Shown one piece after another: positions 7,598 through 14,244 of a stretch of DNA of 32,372 bases. Source of the stretch: Patescibacteria group bacterium (lineage in GTDB: Bacteria; Patescibacteriota; Microgenomatia; Daviesbacterales; UBA10151); the NCBI GenBank assembly GCA_943356485.1, contig CALRFD010000001.1:105344-137715 (forward strand), read 5' to 3'. The notes beneath the pieces are model-generated. The model did no database searches. It saw only the letters and a list, made by a program, of their open reading frames with translations, and was not told the DNA's origin. The position numbers and the translations under genes were made by a program. Every line of letters starts with the position of its first letter. The stretch's first letter is position 1.

Positions 7598-9058
7598 TTA
7601 AAGACTTAACAAAACCCTGGCATCATCAAATGTTTTTTTCATCTCACTAATAAGACTTACTAACCGCCTGTCAGATTGATTTACTTTATCCGGGTGAACA
7701 CCTTTTAACTTGGTACTAATCAATCTGCTTGCCTGAGCCGGATTAGGATGGTTTTCAGGTACGAATAGGACTCTGGCAAGCTGCATCTTAACTGCATTAA
7801 TAAATCCCGCATCTGTTGTCGGCTCTCTTAAATATTGCTTGACCTGCTCAACAGGCATATTAAGCCAGATTTTAGAGATTAATGCTTCTGTAGCCCAACT
7901 TACAGTATCCGGTGTCACCTTATCAGGATCTTTAAGAATCCACATTTTAAGTATCAGCGCTCCAACCTGATATCTTTGAATACTGGAAGCAAGATCGCTT
8001 GTGTTGCTTAAATTTGAAGCTCTTTCTGCTATTGACCATTGGTTGTTAATATATTGCGAAACCTCTGCTTTTCTTGCCCGTTGTTCCCTTGCTCTTTCTG
8101 CCTTTTTCTCAGCTGCCAGCCTTCTTCTTTCCCTGCGGATCGGATCAGGATCATTTTTCCATGACTCATCCGGCACATCTTGTCCTGATTGTTGGTTAGC
8201 AGCGCCAGCAGATTCTGCGCCAGTACGCTGCTGTCTTCTTCCTGTATTTGTATACTCTCTTGTTGTATTAGCTCTTTGTCTAGCCTGTTCATCACGTTGG
8301 CGTTGTTCGTTTGCTGCCCTCCACGCCTCTTCTCCAAATTGACCTGATTGTCCTTGCCTCTGCCTTCTTTGATTTAATAAATCTGTATGATAGGCTCTTA
8401 ATGTCTCAACATTTTTACCAATTACTGTTTTTTGACCAGTTGAATCAAACATATAACCCAGCCTGGCGGCTATATATACGTACTCGAGAACTTTCTCGCT
8501 TTCATCCAGGGCATCATGCGCTTTAATTCTACTGACGTATTCTCTTCTTAATCCAGGATCAGTTTTCCGCAGATCCTCCCCTATGGATTTATAGCTTCTC
8601 TCTAACTCTGCTGATTCATCAAATAATTTTCCTTTTTCCAGTTTTATCAGATCATCAAAAAATCTATCATAACTACGGATATCTGACCCAAAAACCCGAT
8701 CATAGCCTAAGGCTTGAAAAGCTTTTAACCCTTTTTTAACATCGGACGAGCTCCCTTCTCCCTTTGCATCGCCTAGATATTCCCATAATTTATCGTGAAT
8801 ATAATCTTCTTTTCCTGCTACTTTTAAATACTCGCCAAACTCTTCATCTTCATAATCAGAATTGGATTTTCTACTAAACCAACTGCTTTGTTTAGGCCTG
8901 GGTCTGCTTATGACTTCTTGAATAAAAGCTGCATCAGTAAAAAATTGGTCGGCATTCGTAATTCTCCCTGAACCAACCACTAGCATGATTCTTTCCCGGA
9001 CTTTACTAACTTCTGAGCTATTTCTTTCTGATCCTCCACCAGGAGTTGCTTCAGCCAT
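7598..9058 (-). CDS. Large protein with C-terminal J-domain-like HPD motif
   Basis: This is a 486-residue soluble protein. The last 60 residues look like helices II and III of a J domain: a basic helix, V-H-P-D-K-V at about 454-459, then a helix to the C-terminus. HPD is the motif by which J proteins stimulate Hsp70 (DnaK), so a chaperone-recruiting role is possible. The order is unusual because J domains are more often N-terminal. The N-terminal block shares E-D-Y-I-H and A-L-G-Y-D-R-V motifs with the downstream paralogue. The middle (about 230-330) is rich in Arg, Gln, Glu and Ala, probably coiled coil. It is first in the minus-strand series and diverges from the secretion operon across 85 bases that hold both promoters. 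Confidence 0.85.
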   Translation of the reverse strand: MAEATPGGGSERNSSEVSKVRERIMLVVGSGRITNADQFFTDAAFIQEVISRPRPKQSSWFSRKSNSDYEDEEFGEYLKVAGKEDYIHDKLWEYLGDAKGEGSSSDVKKGLKAFQALGYDRVFGSDIRSYDRFFDDLIKLEKGKLFDESAELERSYKSIGEDLRKTDPGLRREYVSRIKAHDALDESEKVLEYVYIAARLGYMFDSTGQKTVIGKNVETLRAYHTDLLNQRRQRQGQSGQFGEEAWRAANEQRQRDEQARQRANTTREYTNTGRRQQRTGAESAGAANQQSGQDVPDESWKNDPDPIRRERRRLAAEKKAERAREQRARKAEVSQYINNQWSIAERASNLSNTSDLASSIQRYQVGALILKMWILKDPDKVTPDTVSWATEALISKIWLNMPVEQVKQYLREPTTDAGFINAVKMQLARVLFVPENHPNPAQASRLISTKLKGVHPDKVNQSDRRLVSLISEMKKTFDDARVLLSL

Positions 9059-9066
9059 ATTTATTA

Positions 9067-9095
9067 ATTATTCTCTATCTTAAATAATAACGCAA
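9067..9095 (-). promoter_or_regulatory. Promoter of the minus-strand series
   Basis: On the minus strand, TTGCGT (9090-9095) and AATAAT (9067-9072) are 17 bp apart, with the -10 box eight bases before the ATG at 9058. It faces away from a similar promoter for the plus-strand operon, so both operons start from the same 85-base gap and could be co-regulated. Confidence 0.4.
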
Positions 9096-9105
9096 CCCTG
9101 ATAAG

Positions 9106-9134
9106 TTGCCCAATCTTTTTAAAAATGCAATAAT
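9106..9134 (+). promoter_or_regulatory. Promoter of the secretion-like operon
   Basis: TTGCCC (9106-9111) and AATAAT (9129-9134) are 17 bp apart. The -10 box is preceded by TGC, an extended -10 pattern. The ATG at 9144 is nine bases beyond the box, so the leader would be very short. The box sequence matches that of the divergent promoter. Confidence 0.45.
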
Positions 9135-9143
9135 ACTTATATT

Positions 9144-10151
9144 ATGCCTGCAATTGGAGTTGATTTTGAATCTATGGCTGGTTTCGGTGGAGCCGGCGCC
9201 CGACCCTCCATGCCTGATATTGGCGCGGCTTTTGAGTCAGTAAGAAATAATCTGCCAGACAGGATGACTTTTGGAAAACGGCTTTCTGAAATGTTGGCAG
9301 GCGGCATTTTCGGATCTATATTAAAAAATGCTGCCAAAGCAAGTTTATTTGCAGCTGGTTTTAACGCCTGGACAGTGGCAATTGCCGGAGGAGCTATTGG
9401 CGGGGCAATCGTAGGCGGAGGCATTGAATATATTAAACAGGTCTGGCAAAACACCAGGTCGGAACTTCCACCAGAGGCTGATACTGCCAGAAAAAGACTT
9501 TTGGAAAGAATGAAACCTAATGACCTGAGAAAGTTAGGAAAAGCTGTAGTGCGAGGTGCGCTATTTGGGGCAATCGGAGGAGCTGTAGCTGAAGCTGTTT
9601 CTGAATACTTCCACCCTGATGTTTCAACTTTACATGCTTCTGCTCCTGACAACGTATCCGCAGATTCAACTCATAGTCCAATCATCGATCATCATATAGA
9701 ACATACCGGAGCTGAAAATTATCATGTCAACACAGACCCCTCTCACGCCTCTCCCGTAATCGATCATCATCCAGAAAACGCCGAAGCGCCAACATCACAT
9801 ACAGAAAATATCAGTAATGCCCATGGTTCTGCCACAGGATCCCCTGTTTCACCTGAGACAGCAGTTCATGGCCTTGGTAATATTCCCCCCGAATATACCT
9901 TGCAGCAAGGAGACAACCCCTGGAGCGTGATGGAAAAAACTTTGGCAAAGATTCTAGGAAGAAGACCAACTCCCGGGGAGATATTAAAAGCAACTAAAAG
10001 TTTTGTACTGGCAAATAAGATCAGCGTTCCTGCCTGGGGAATTAACGGATCAGATTTCATCTCTGATAGAGCGCTGCATGTTGGGGGTAAGCTATTTTTT
10101 ACCAGTGATGTTAATAGTGTAATTGCTGATATATTAAAAGCTAAAACTTAA
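9144..10151 (+). CDS. Glycine-zipper membrane protein with LysM-like C-terminus
   Basis: This 335-residue protein opens the secretion-like operon; I do not recognise a named family for the full length. Two hydrophobic glycine-zipper stretches are clear: A-G-G-A-I-G-G-A-I-V-G-G-G (about 80-92) and G-A-L-F-G-A-I-G-G-A-V (about 135-145). These could form a membrane hairpin or oligomer. A His/Asp/Ser/Thr-rich linker follows (about 155-235), with H-S-P-I-I-D-H-H and S-P-V-I-D-H-H as a short internal repeat. The C-terminus (about 250-330) begins L-Q-Q-G-D-N-P-W-S-V, like the G-D-T-L-W-x-I core of LysM, which suggests peptidoglycan contact, although the domain is longer than a standard LysM. The next gene follows after three bases. 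It may be an envelope anchor of the secretion machine. Confidence 0.82.
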   Translation: MPAIGVDFESMAGFGGAGARPSMPDIGAAFESVRNNLPDRMTFGKRLSEMLAGGIFGSILKNAAKASLFAAGFNAWTVAIAGGAIGGAIVGGGIEYIKQVWQNTRSELPPEADTARKRLLERMKPNDLRKLGKAVVRGALFGAIGGAVAEAVSEYFHPDVSTLHASAPDNVSADSTHSPIIDHHIEHTGAENYHVNTDPSHASPVIDHHPENAEAPTSHTENISNAHGSATGSPVSPETAVHGLGNIPPEYTLQQGDNPWSVMEKTLAKILGRRPTPGEILKATKSFVLANKISVPAWGINGSDFISDRALHVGGKLFFTSDVNSVIADILKAKT

Positions 10152-10154
10152 ACT

Positions 10155-10517
10155 ATGGATCAACAGATAAACGATTTTATACAAGGCTTGATAAGCAGCT
10201 GTCTTAATAACCCATCTTTAGGGTACTTATCTAATGAACAAAAAACAAATCTGTCCGGTAATCTGGAGGCACATCTTTATAAATTATCCGTCGAAACTCT
10301 GATTAACTCTTTAAATGAAGATCAAATCAATCAAATAAAAGATTTAGATTTCGAGAGTCCTGAGATGGAAACTAAGTTGGAGCTATTTGCAGCAGAAATT
10401 CCTGGCTTTAGCGTTGTATTGGAAGACAAACTACAACAAGAGGTAAATAACTTTATAGCTAACCCTGCCACGCTGATGAGTCTTACCAGCACAAACCCTA
10501 ATAATCCTGATTCTTAA
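10155..10517 (+). CDS. Small helical protein, DUF5663-like
   Basis: This 120-residue, soluble, acidic protein is rich in Asn, Leu and Gln. The pattern of an N-terminal helix (N-D-F-I-Q-G-L), a second helix with L-S-x-E-Q-K-x-N-L, and a leucine-rich helix resembles DUF5663-type proteins, which I recall near PrgI/VirB4 genes in Patescibacteria. This is a recollection from pattern, not a search result. It starts three bases after the preceding stop and is clearly in the same operon. Function is unknown; its acidic, Pro/Asn-rich tail lacks any motif I know. Confidence 0.72.
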   Translation: MDQQINDFIQGLISSCLNNPSLGYLSNEQKTNLSGNLEAHLYKLSVETLINSLNEDQINQIKDLDFESPEMETKLELFAAEIPGFSVVLEDKLQQEVNNFIANPATLMSLTSTNPNNPDS

Positions 10518-10544
10518 GCATTGATCTACTTTGTGTAGGAAAAA

Positions 10545-10561
10545 TAGTACGGGAAGTACTA
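10545..10561. promoter_or_regulatory. Perfect palindrome upstream of the PrgI gene
   Basis: TAGTAC and GTACTA flank five bases (GGGAA) in the gap between the DUF5663-like gene and the PrgI gene. A TATAGT at 10587-10592 lies downstream and could be a -10 box, so the palindrome may be an operator; a short RNA hairpin is the other option. No U-tract follows, so it does not look like a terminator. Confidence 0.35.
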
Positions 10562-10620
10562 AATGATATATTTTGTATATCTAGACTATAGTATTTTCAC
10601 GATATATGCTGTTGCTTACC

Positions 10621-11700
10621 ATGGAGCCACATCCAATTCCGCAAAACGTCACAAACTTTCAATTTCACCTGGTTGGTGATATGACTTTAAAGCAGTTTGG
10701 ATATTTGGCCTCCGGATCCGGCTTTGCTTATATTTTATTTGTTTTCTTTTCAAAGAATTATCCGGTTATTGTCTGGCCAACTATTGTCATCTCTACCCTG
10801 CTCGGTTTTGCCTTTGCCTTTTTGCCAATCAGTTCGCGCCCGCTGGATTCCTGGGTAAGCGCATTTTTCAAAGCAATCTATTCACCCACTAAAAGATCCT
10901 GGAAGAAAAACAATAAGTTATTTAAAGACGAGCCTTTATTTAATAACAGACTGCTAACTTATTTATCTGTTGTCCCAAATCAGCAACAAACTCCAAGCAT
11001 GACTGCGACTTTTGGCTACATTCAAGACTTAGCAACCCCAGCCAGTATTGAACCTCAACAATCTGTTCCGTCCGTAGTTTCCCCAACAAATAAGCCCAAG
11101 CCTGAAAACCTGGCAAAAACCGTTAATTTAGCTAGAGAGGCGCAAAATCTGCAGTTTAAAATCATTAAAACAGAACGGGTCTTGGGTCAGATAAAACAGG
11201 CTTCACAAAACCAAACCCAAATTCCGGTAGACTATTCGCAGCAGGTCAATCAGGTGTTGGCAGACTTACAAACGCTGGTTAACCAAGCCTCAGAGATAAA
11301 AAGCCAACTTGAAACTGTTACAAAACCTGAAAATGCCAACCCTGATCAATCTACACCTGTTCTCCCTTCTGCAATTAAGGAAAAAATTAAGGTGATAATT
11401 CCTACCCAGCCAAAACAGACTCAGCTGGCTCTAACCACCTTTCCAAATGTCATAAGCGGAGTGGTGAAAGATAAGGCCGGGAATTACCTGATCGGCACTG
11501 TTGCCGTAATATATGATAAAGAGGGATTGCCGGTCAGAGCTTTAAAAACTAACAAATTAGGTCAGTTCACAGGCTCAACCCCTCTGCCAAGCGGTGTCTA
11601 TACCCTTGAGCTGGAAAAAGATAACTTTAATTTTGATGTTTTACAGATTGAATTAAACGGAGAAATTTTACCGCCTTTAATGATTACAGCTAAAAATTAG
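10621..11700 (+). CDS. PrgI-family type IV secretion protein with regulatory-like C-domain
   Basis: The N-terminus (P-I-P-Q-N-V-T-N-F-x-F, then G-D-M-T-L-K-Q-F) matches PrgI-family proteins, VirB3-like inner-membrane parts of type IV secretion systems. Two membrane helices follow (about 25-65). A linker with coiled-coil character covers about 110-240. The last 90 residues resemble a carboxypeptidase regulatory-like beta-sandwich: I-S-G-V-V-K-D, then L-G-Q-F, then G-V-Y-T-L-E-L-E-K. Known PrgI proteins are usually only about 100-130 residues, so this is an extended fusion. I prefer the ATG at 10621 because M-x-P-H-P-I-P-Q-N-V fits the family start; an in-frame ATG at 10606 would add five residues. 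The next gene, with a VirB4 N-domain-like protein, follows after 18 bases. Confidence 0.85.
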   Translation: MEPHPIPQNVTNFQFHLVGDMTLKQFGYLASGSGFAYILFVFFSKNYPVIVWPTIVISTLLGFAFAFLPISSRPLDSWVSAFFKAIYSPTKRSWKKNNKLFKDEPLFNNRLLTYLSVVPNQQQTPSMTATFGYIQDLATPASIEPQQSVPSVVSPTNKPKPENLAKTVNLAREAQNLQFKIIKTERVLGQIKQASQNQTQIPVDYSQQVNQVLADLQTLVNQASEIKSQLETVTKPENANPDQSTPVLPSAIKEKIKVIIPTQPKQTQLALTTFPNVISGVVKDKAGNYLIGTVAVIYDKEGLPVRALKTNKLGQFTGSTPLPSGVYTLELEKDNFNFDVLQIELNGEILPPLMITAKN

Positions 11701-11718
11701 TGGCTAGTCGCTAAAAAT

Positions 11719-12471
11719 ATGAATACAACACAAGAACACATTCCAATTGCAGATATCAAAGACGATATCCTGATCTTAAAAGACGGGGGTGGAGCCTTAA
11801 TCTTACAGGTTTCAGCAGTCAACTTTGGACTGTTATCTGACAGGGAACAAATAGCAATCATCTCCGCCTTTGCGCAGATGCTAAACTCGCTAAACTACAG
11901 CCTGCAAATCGTAATTCATTCCGAGAGATTAAACATTACTTCCTATTTAAATCTGCTGGATAAGGCTGAAAAAGCCCAGTCTAATCCACTTTTATCCAAA
12001 ATGATCGTCCAGTACCGGCAATTTATACAGACAACTATTAAAGAAAACGATGTTCTGGATAAAAAATTTTATGTGGTAATACCGCTATTTAAATTAGAAC
12101 TGGGACTCACTTCATCCAAGGAAAATTTAGAACAAAAGATTAAAACAGTGCTTTTACCAAGAAGGGACCAGATCGTTAGACAGCTTCAAAGAGTTGGGCT
12201 TAAAACTAGTCAGCTAACAAACCGGAAATTACTTGAACTTTTTTATGACATATATAACGGACAGTTTGTGGAAGATATCCTAACCCAACCGATTAATCCA
12301 AAAGAGCTGCAGGTAAAACTTAATCCGCCAAAACCAATCACCCCTTTGCAAACTTTCAGCAATACAGGCTTTGTCGCCGGTACTTCAAATCTACCTGCAG
12401 CTAATAGTCCAGCCGGACAAACTATACAAACCTCCAGAAACCATCCTTTTGTAGTGGAGGAGTTGGACTAA
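11719..12471 (+). CDS. TraC/VirB4 N-terminal-domain-like protein
   Basis: This 250-residue protein has an N-terminal half (D-I-K-D-D-I-L-I-L-K-D-G-G-G-A-L-I-L-Q-V) that looks like the non-ATPase N-terminal domain of TraC/VirB4 proteins. The pattern S-D-R-E-Q, then F-A-Q-M-L-N-S-L-N-Y-x-L-Q-I-V-I, is typical of that fold. No Walker motif is present. The C-terminal 50 residues are Pro/Thr/Asn-rich and likely disordered. The gene is one base from the VirB4 ATPase gene, so the two products probably work together in the cytoplasmic part of the secretion machine. It could also be seen as a detached accessory domain of VirB4. Confidence 0.78.
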   Translation: MNTTQEHIPIADIKDDILILKDGGGALILQVSAVNFGLLSDREQIAIISAFAQMLNSLNYSLQIVIHSERLNITSYLNLLDKAEKAQSNPLLSKMIVQYRQFIQTTIKENDVLDKKFYVVIPLFKLELGLTSSKENLEQKIKTVLLPRRDQIVRQLQRVGLKTSQLTNRKLLELFYDIYNGQFVEDILTQPINPKELQVKLNPPKPITPLQTFSNTGFVAGTSNLPAANSPAGQTIQTSRNHPFVVEELD

Positions 12472-12472
12472 T

Positions 12473-14230
12473 ATGAGTATATTTAATAAAACTAAAAAAG
12501 CTACCACCGAAACATTAGCCACAACTAAACTAACTATTGAGGATGTTTTAGCTCCGGCAGAATTAGAGGTAGATTTTAACGACTTACGTATAAATAGCAG
12601 GTTTTTTCGAACCTACTTTGTCTCAAATTATCCCAGATTTGTCGAGTCAAACTGGCTGGAACCTTTAGTCTCCTTCGATCACTCGCTCTTAATATCCATG
12701 TTTATTTACCCTTCACAGTCCCAGGGGGTATTAGATGAGCTAAAAAGAAAGATCGCAGAGATGGAGGCAACTTTACAAACAGACATAGAACGTGGGCGGG
12801 CGGTTGATCCGGCTGTTGAAGTTGCCCTGGAGGATGCCAGAGGTCTGCAGGATCAATTAGTCACAGGGGTCGAGCGCTTTTTCCAGCTATCTTTATATAT
12901 TACCGTTCCTTCAAGCTCTTTAGACGAACTACACAATACTTCAAAATTAGTTGAATCAACACTGTCTTCATTATCTATGAGCGCAAAACCAACCACACTA
13001 CAAATGGAGGCTGGATTTAAATCAACCCTCCCCATAGGCATGGATGTTTTAAACCTAACGCACAATATGGACACCACCTCCCTGGCAACCACCTTTCCTT
13101 TTGCCTCATCTGAGCTAACTGCCAATGAAGGCATTATGTATGGCATAAACCAGCATAATGATTCATTAATATTATTTGACAGGTTCAGTTTAGAAAACGG
13201 AAACTCTTGTATCTTCGCAAAATCCGGCGCCGGCAAATCGTACCTAGTAAAACTGGAGGCTCTGCGTTCTCTAATGTTCGGAACTGAAATAATTATTATT
13301 GACCCGGAGCAGGAATATCTGCCTTTGGCTCAGGCTGTTGGAGGCGAATATATTAATTTTTCCTCCTCATCGCCGATAAAAATTAACCCATTTGACCTGG
13401 CTCAGGAGCTTAAAGCAGGTGAGAATGAGTTGGGGCGGAAAATTCTTTCGTTGACTACTTTTTTAAAGCTGGTTTTGGGAAACCTCTCTCCAACTGAAGC
13501 TGCAATATTAGACCGGGCGCTAAAACAAACCTATCAGCTTAAAGGAATTACTGATGATCCAACCACTCAAAACCGGATTCCGCCTTTAATGGAAGATTTA
13601 TATAAAGTTTTAGTCGGCATGGAAGAAGCATCTGCGCTAGATCTAGCAGCCAGGCTTGAGCGGTTTATAAAAGGTTCTCTAACCGGGATTTTTTCATCCC
13701 AGTCAAACCTTGACTTATCCAACTCTTTTACTGTTTTCTCAGTCAGAGATCTGCCTGACCAACTAAGACCGCTGGCAATCCATATGATTTTGGACTATGT
13801 TTGGACTAAGATCAGAAGTAAATTAAAAAAAAGGATATTAATCGTAGATGAGGCCTGGTATTTAATGCGAAACCCGGATTCGGCAGACTTTTTAGTAGAT
13901 ATCGCAAAGCGATCCAGAAAGTACTACCTGGGGCTTACGACTATAACGCAAGACGTAGAAGATTTTTTAGCCTTAGACAGGGGCAAGGAAATTATCTCCA
14001 ACTCATCAATTCAGATCCTGCTCAAACAAGCTCCTGCCTCAATCGATACCTTAGCCAGGGTTTTTAACTTATCAGAGGGGGAACAAAGACTGCTGTTGTC
14101 TGAGGGGATCGGTGAAGGATTGTTTTTTGCCGGAAATACCCATGTGGCGATGAAGGTGATTGCTTCTACCTCTGAACATGAATTAATTACCTCAAACCCA
14201 AAGGAATTGTTGGCAAGACAAAGGGTATGA
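12473..14230 (+). CDS. VirB4-like secretion ATPase
   Basis: This 585-residue protein is a VirB4/TraC-type ATPase, the motor conserved in type IV secretion systems. Walker A is A-K-S-G-A-G-K-S (about 248-255), followed by a conserved I-I-D-P-E-Q-E-Y strand. Walker B is I-L-I-V-D-E-A-W (about 455-462), and a downstream T-T-I-T-Q-D-V-E-D motif fits the family. The N-terminal 200 residues hold the usual mixed domain plus a charged helix near residues 95-115. Length is close to the shorter VirB4 forms. A GAGGAG sequence ten bases before the ATG is a usable ribosome binding site. TGA is the stop codon, which supports the standard code. No VirD4-type coupling ATPase is found in the window. Confidence 0.93.
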   Translation: MSIFNKTKKATTETLATTKLTIEDVLAPAELEVDFNDLRINSRFFRTYFVSNYPRFVESNWLEPLVSFDHSLLISMFIYPSQSQGVLDELKRKIAEMEATLQTDIERGRAVDPAVEVALEDARGLQDQLVTGVERFFQLSLYITVPSSSLDELHNTSKLVESTLSSLSMSAKPTTLQMEAGFKSTLPIGMDVLNLTHNMDTTSLATTFPFASSELTANEGIMYGINQHNDSLILFDRFSLENGNSCIFAKSGAGKSYLVKLEALRSLMFGTEIIIIDPEQEYLPLAQAVGGEYINFSSSSPIKINPFDLAQELKAGENELGRKILSLTTFLKLVLGNLSPTEAAILDRALKQTYQLKGITDDPTTQNRIPPLMEDLYKVLVGMEEASALDLAARLERFIKGSLTGIFSSQSNLDLSNSFTVFSVRDLPDQLRPLAIHMILDYVWTKIRSKLKKRILIVDEAWYLMRNPDSADFLVDIAKRSRKYYLGLTTITQDVEDFLALDRGKEIISNSSIQILLKQAPASIDTLARVFNLSEGEQRLLLSEGIGEGLFFAGNTHVAMKVIASTSEHELITSNPKELLARQRV

Positions 14231-14244
14231 GTTAAGCTAAATCT

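Noticed and set aside
8001..8342. Plus-strand frame of 113 codons with Cys- and Leu-rich translation
   Set aside because: Antisense to the coiled-coil part of the 486-residue gene; its composition is what the reverse complement of that region gives.
9137..9652. Minus-strand 171-codon frame opposite the glycine-zipper gene
   Set aside because: Pro/Ala/Ser-rich translation is the complement of Gly/Ala-rich coding sequence, and it would overlap the divergent promoter region.
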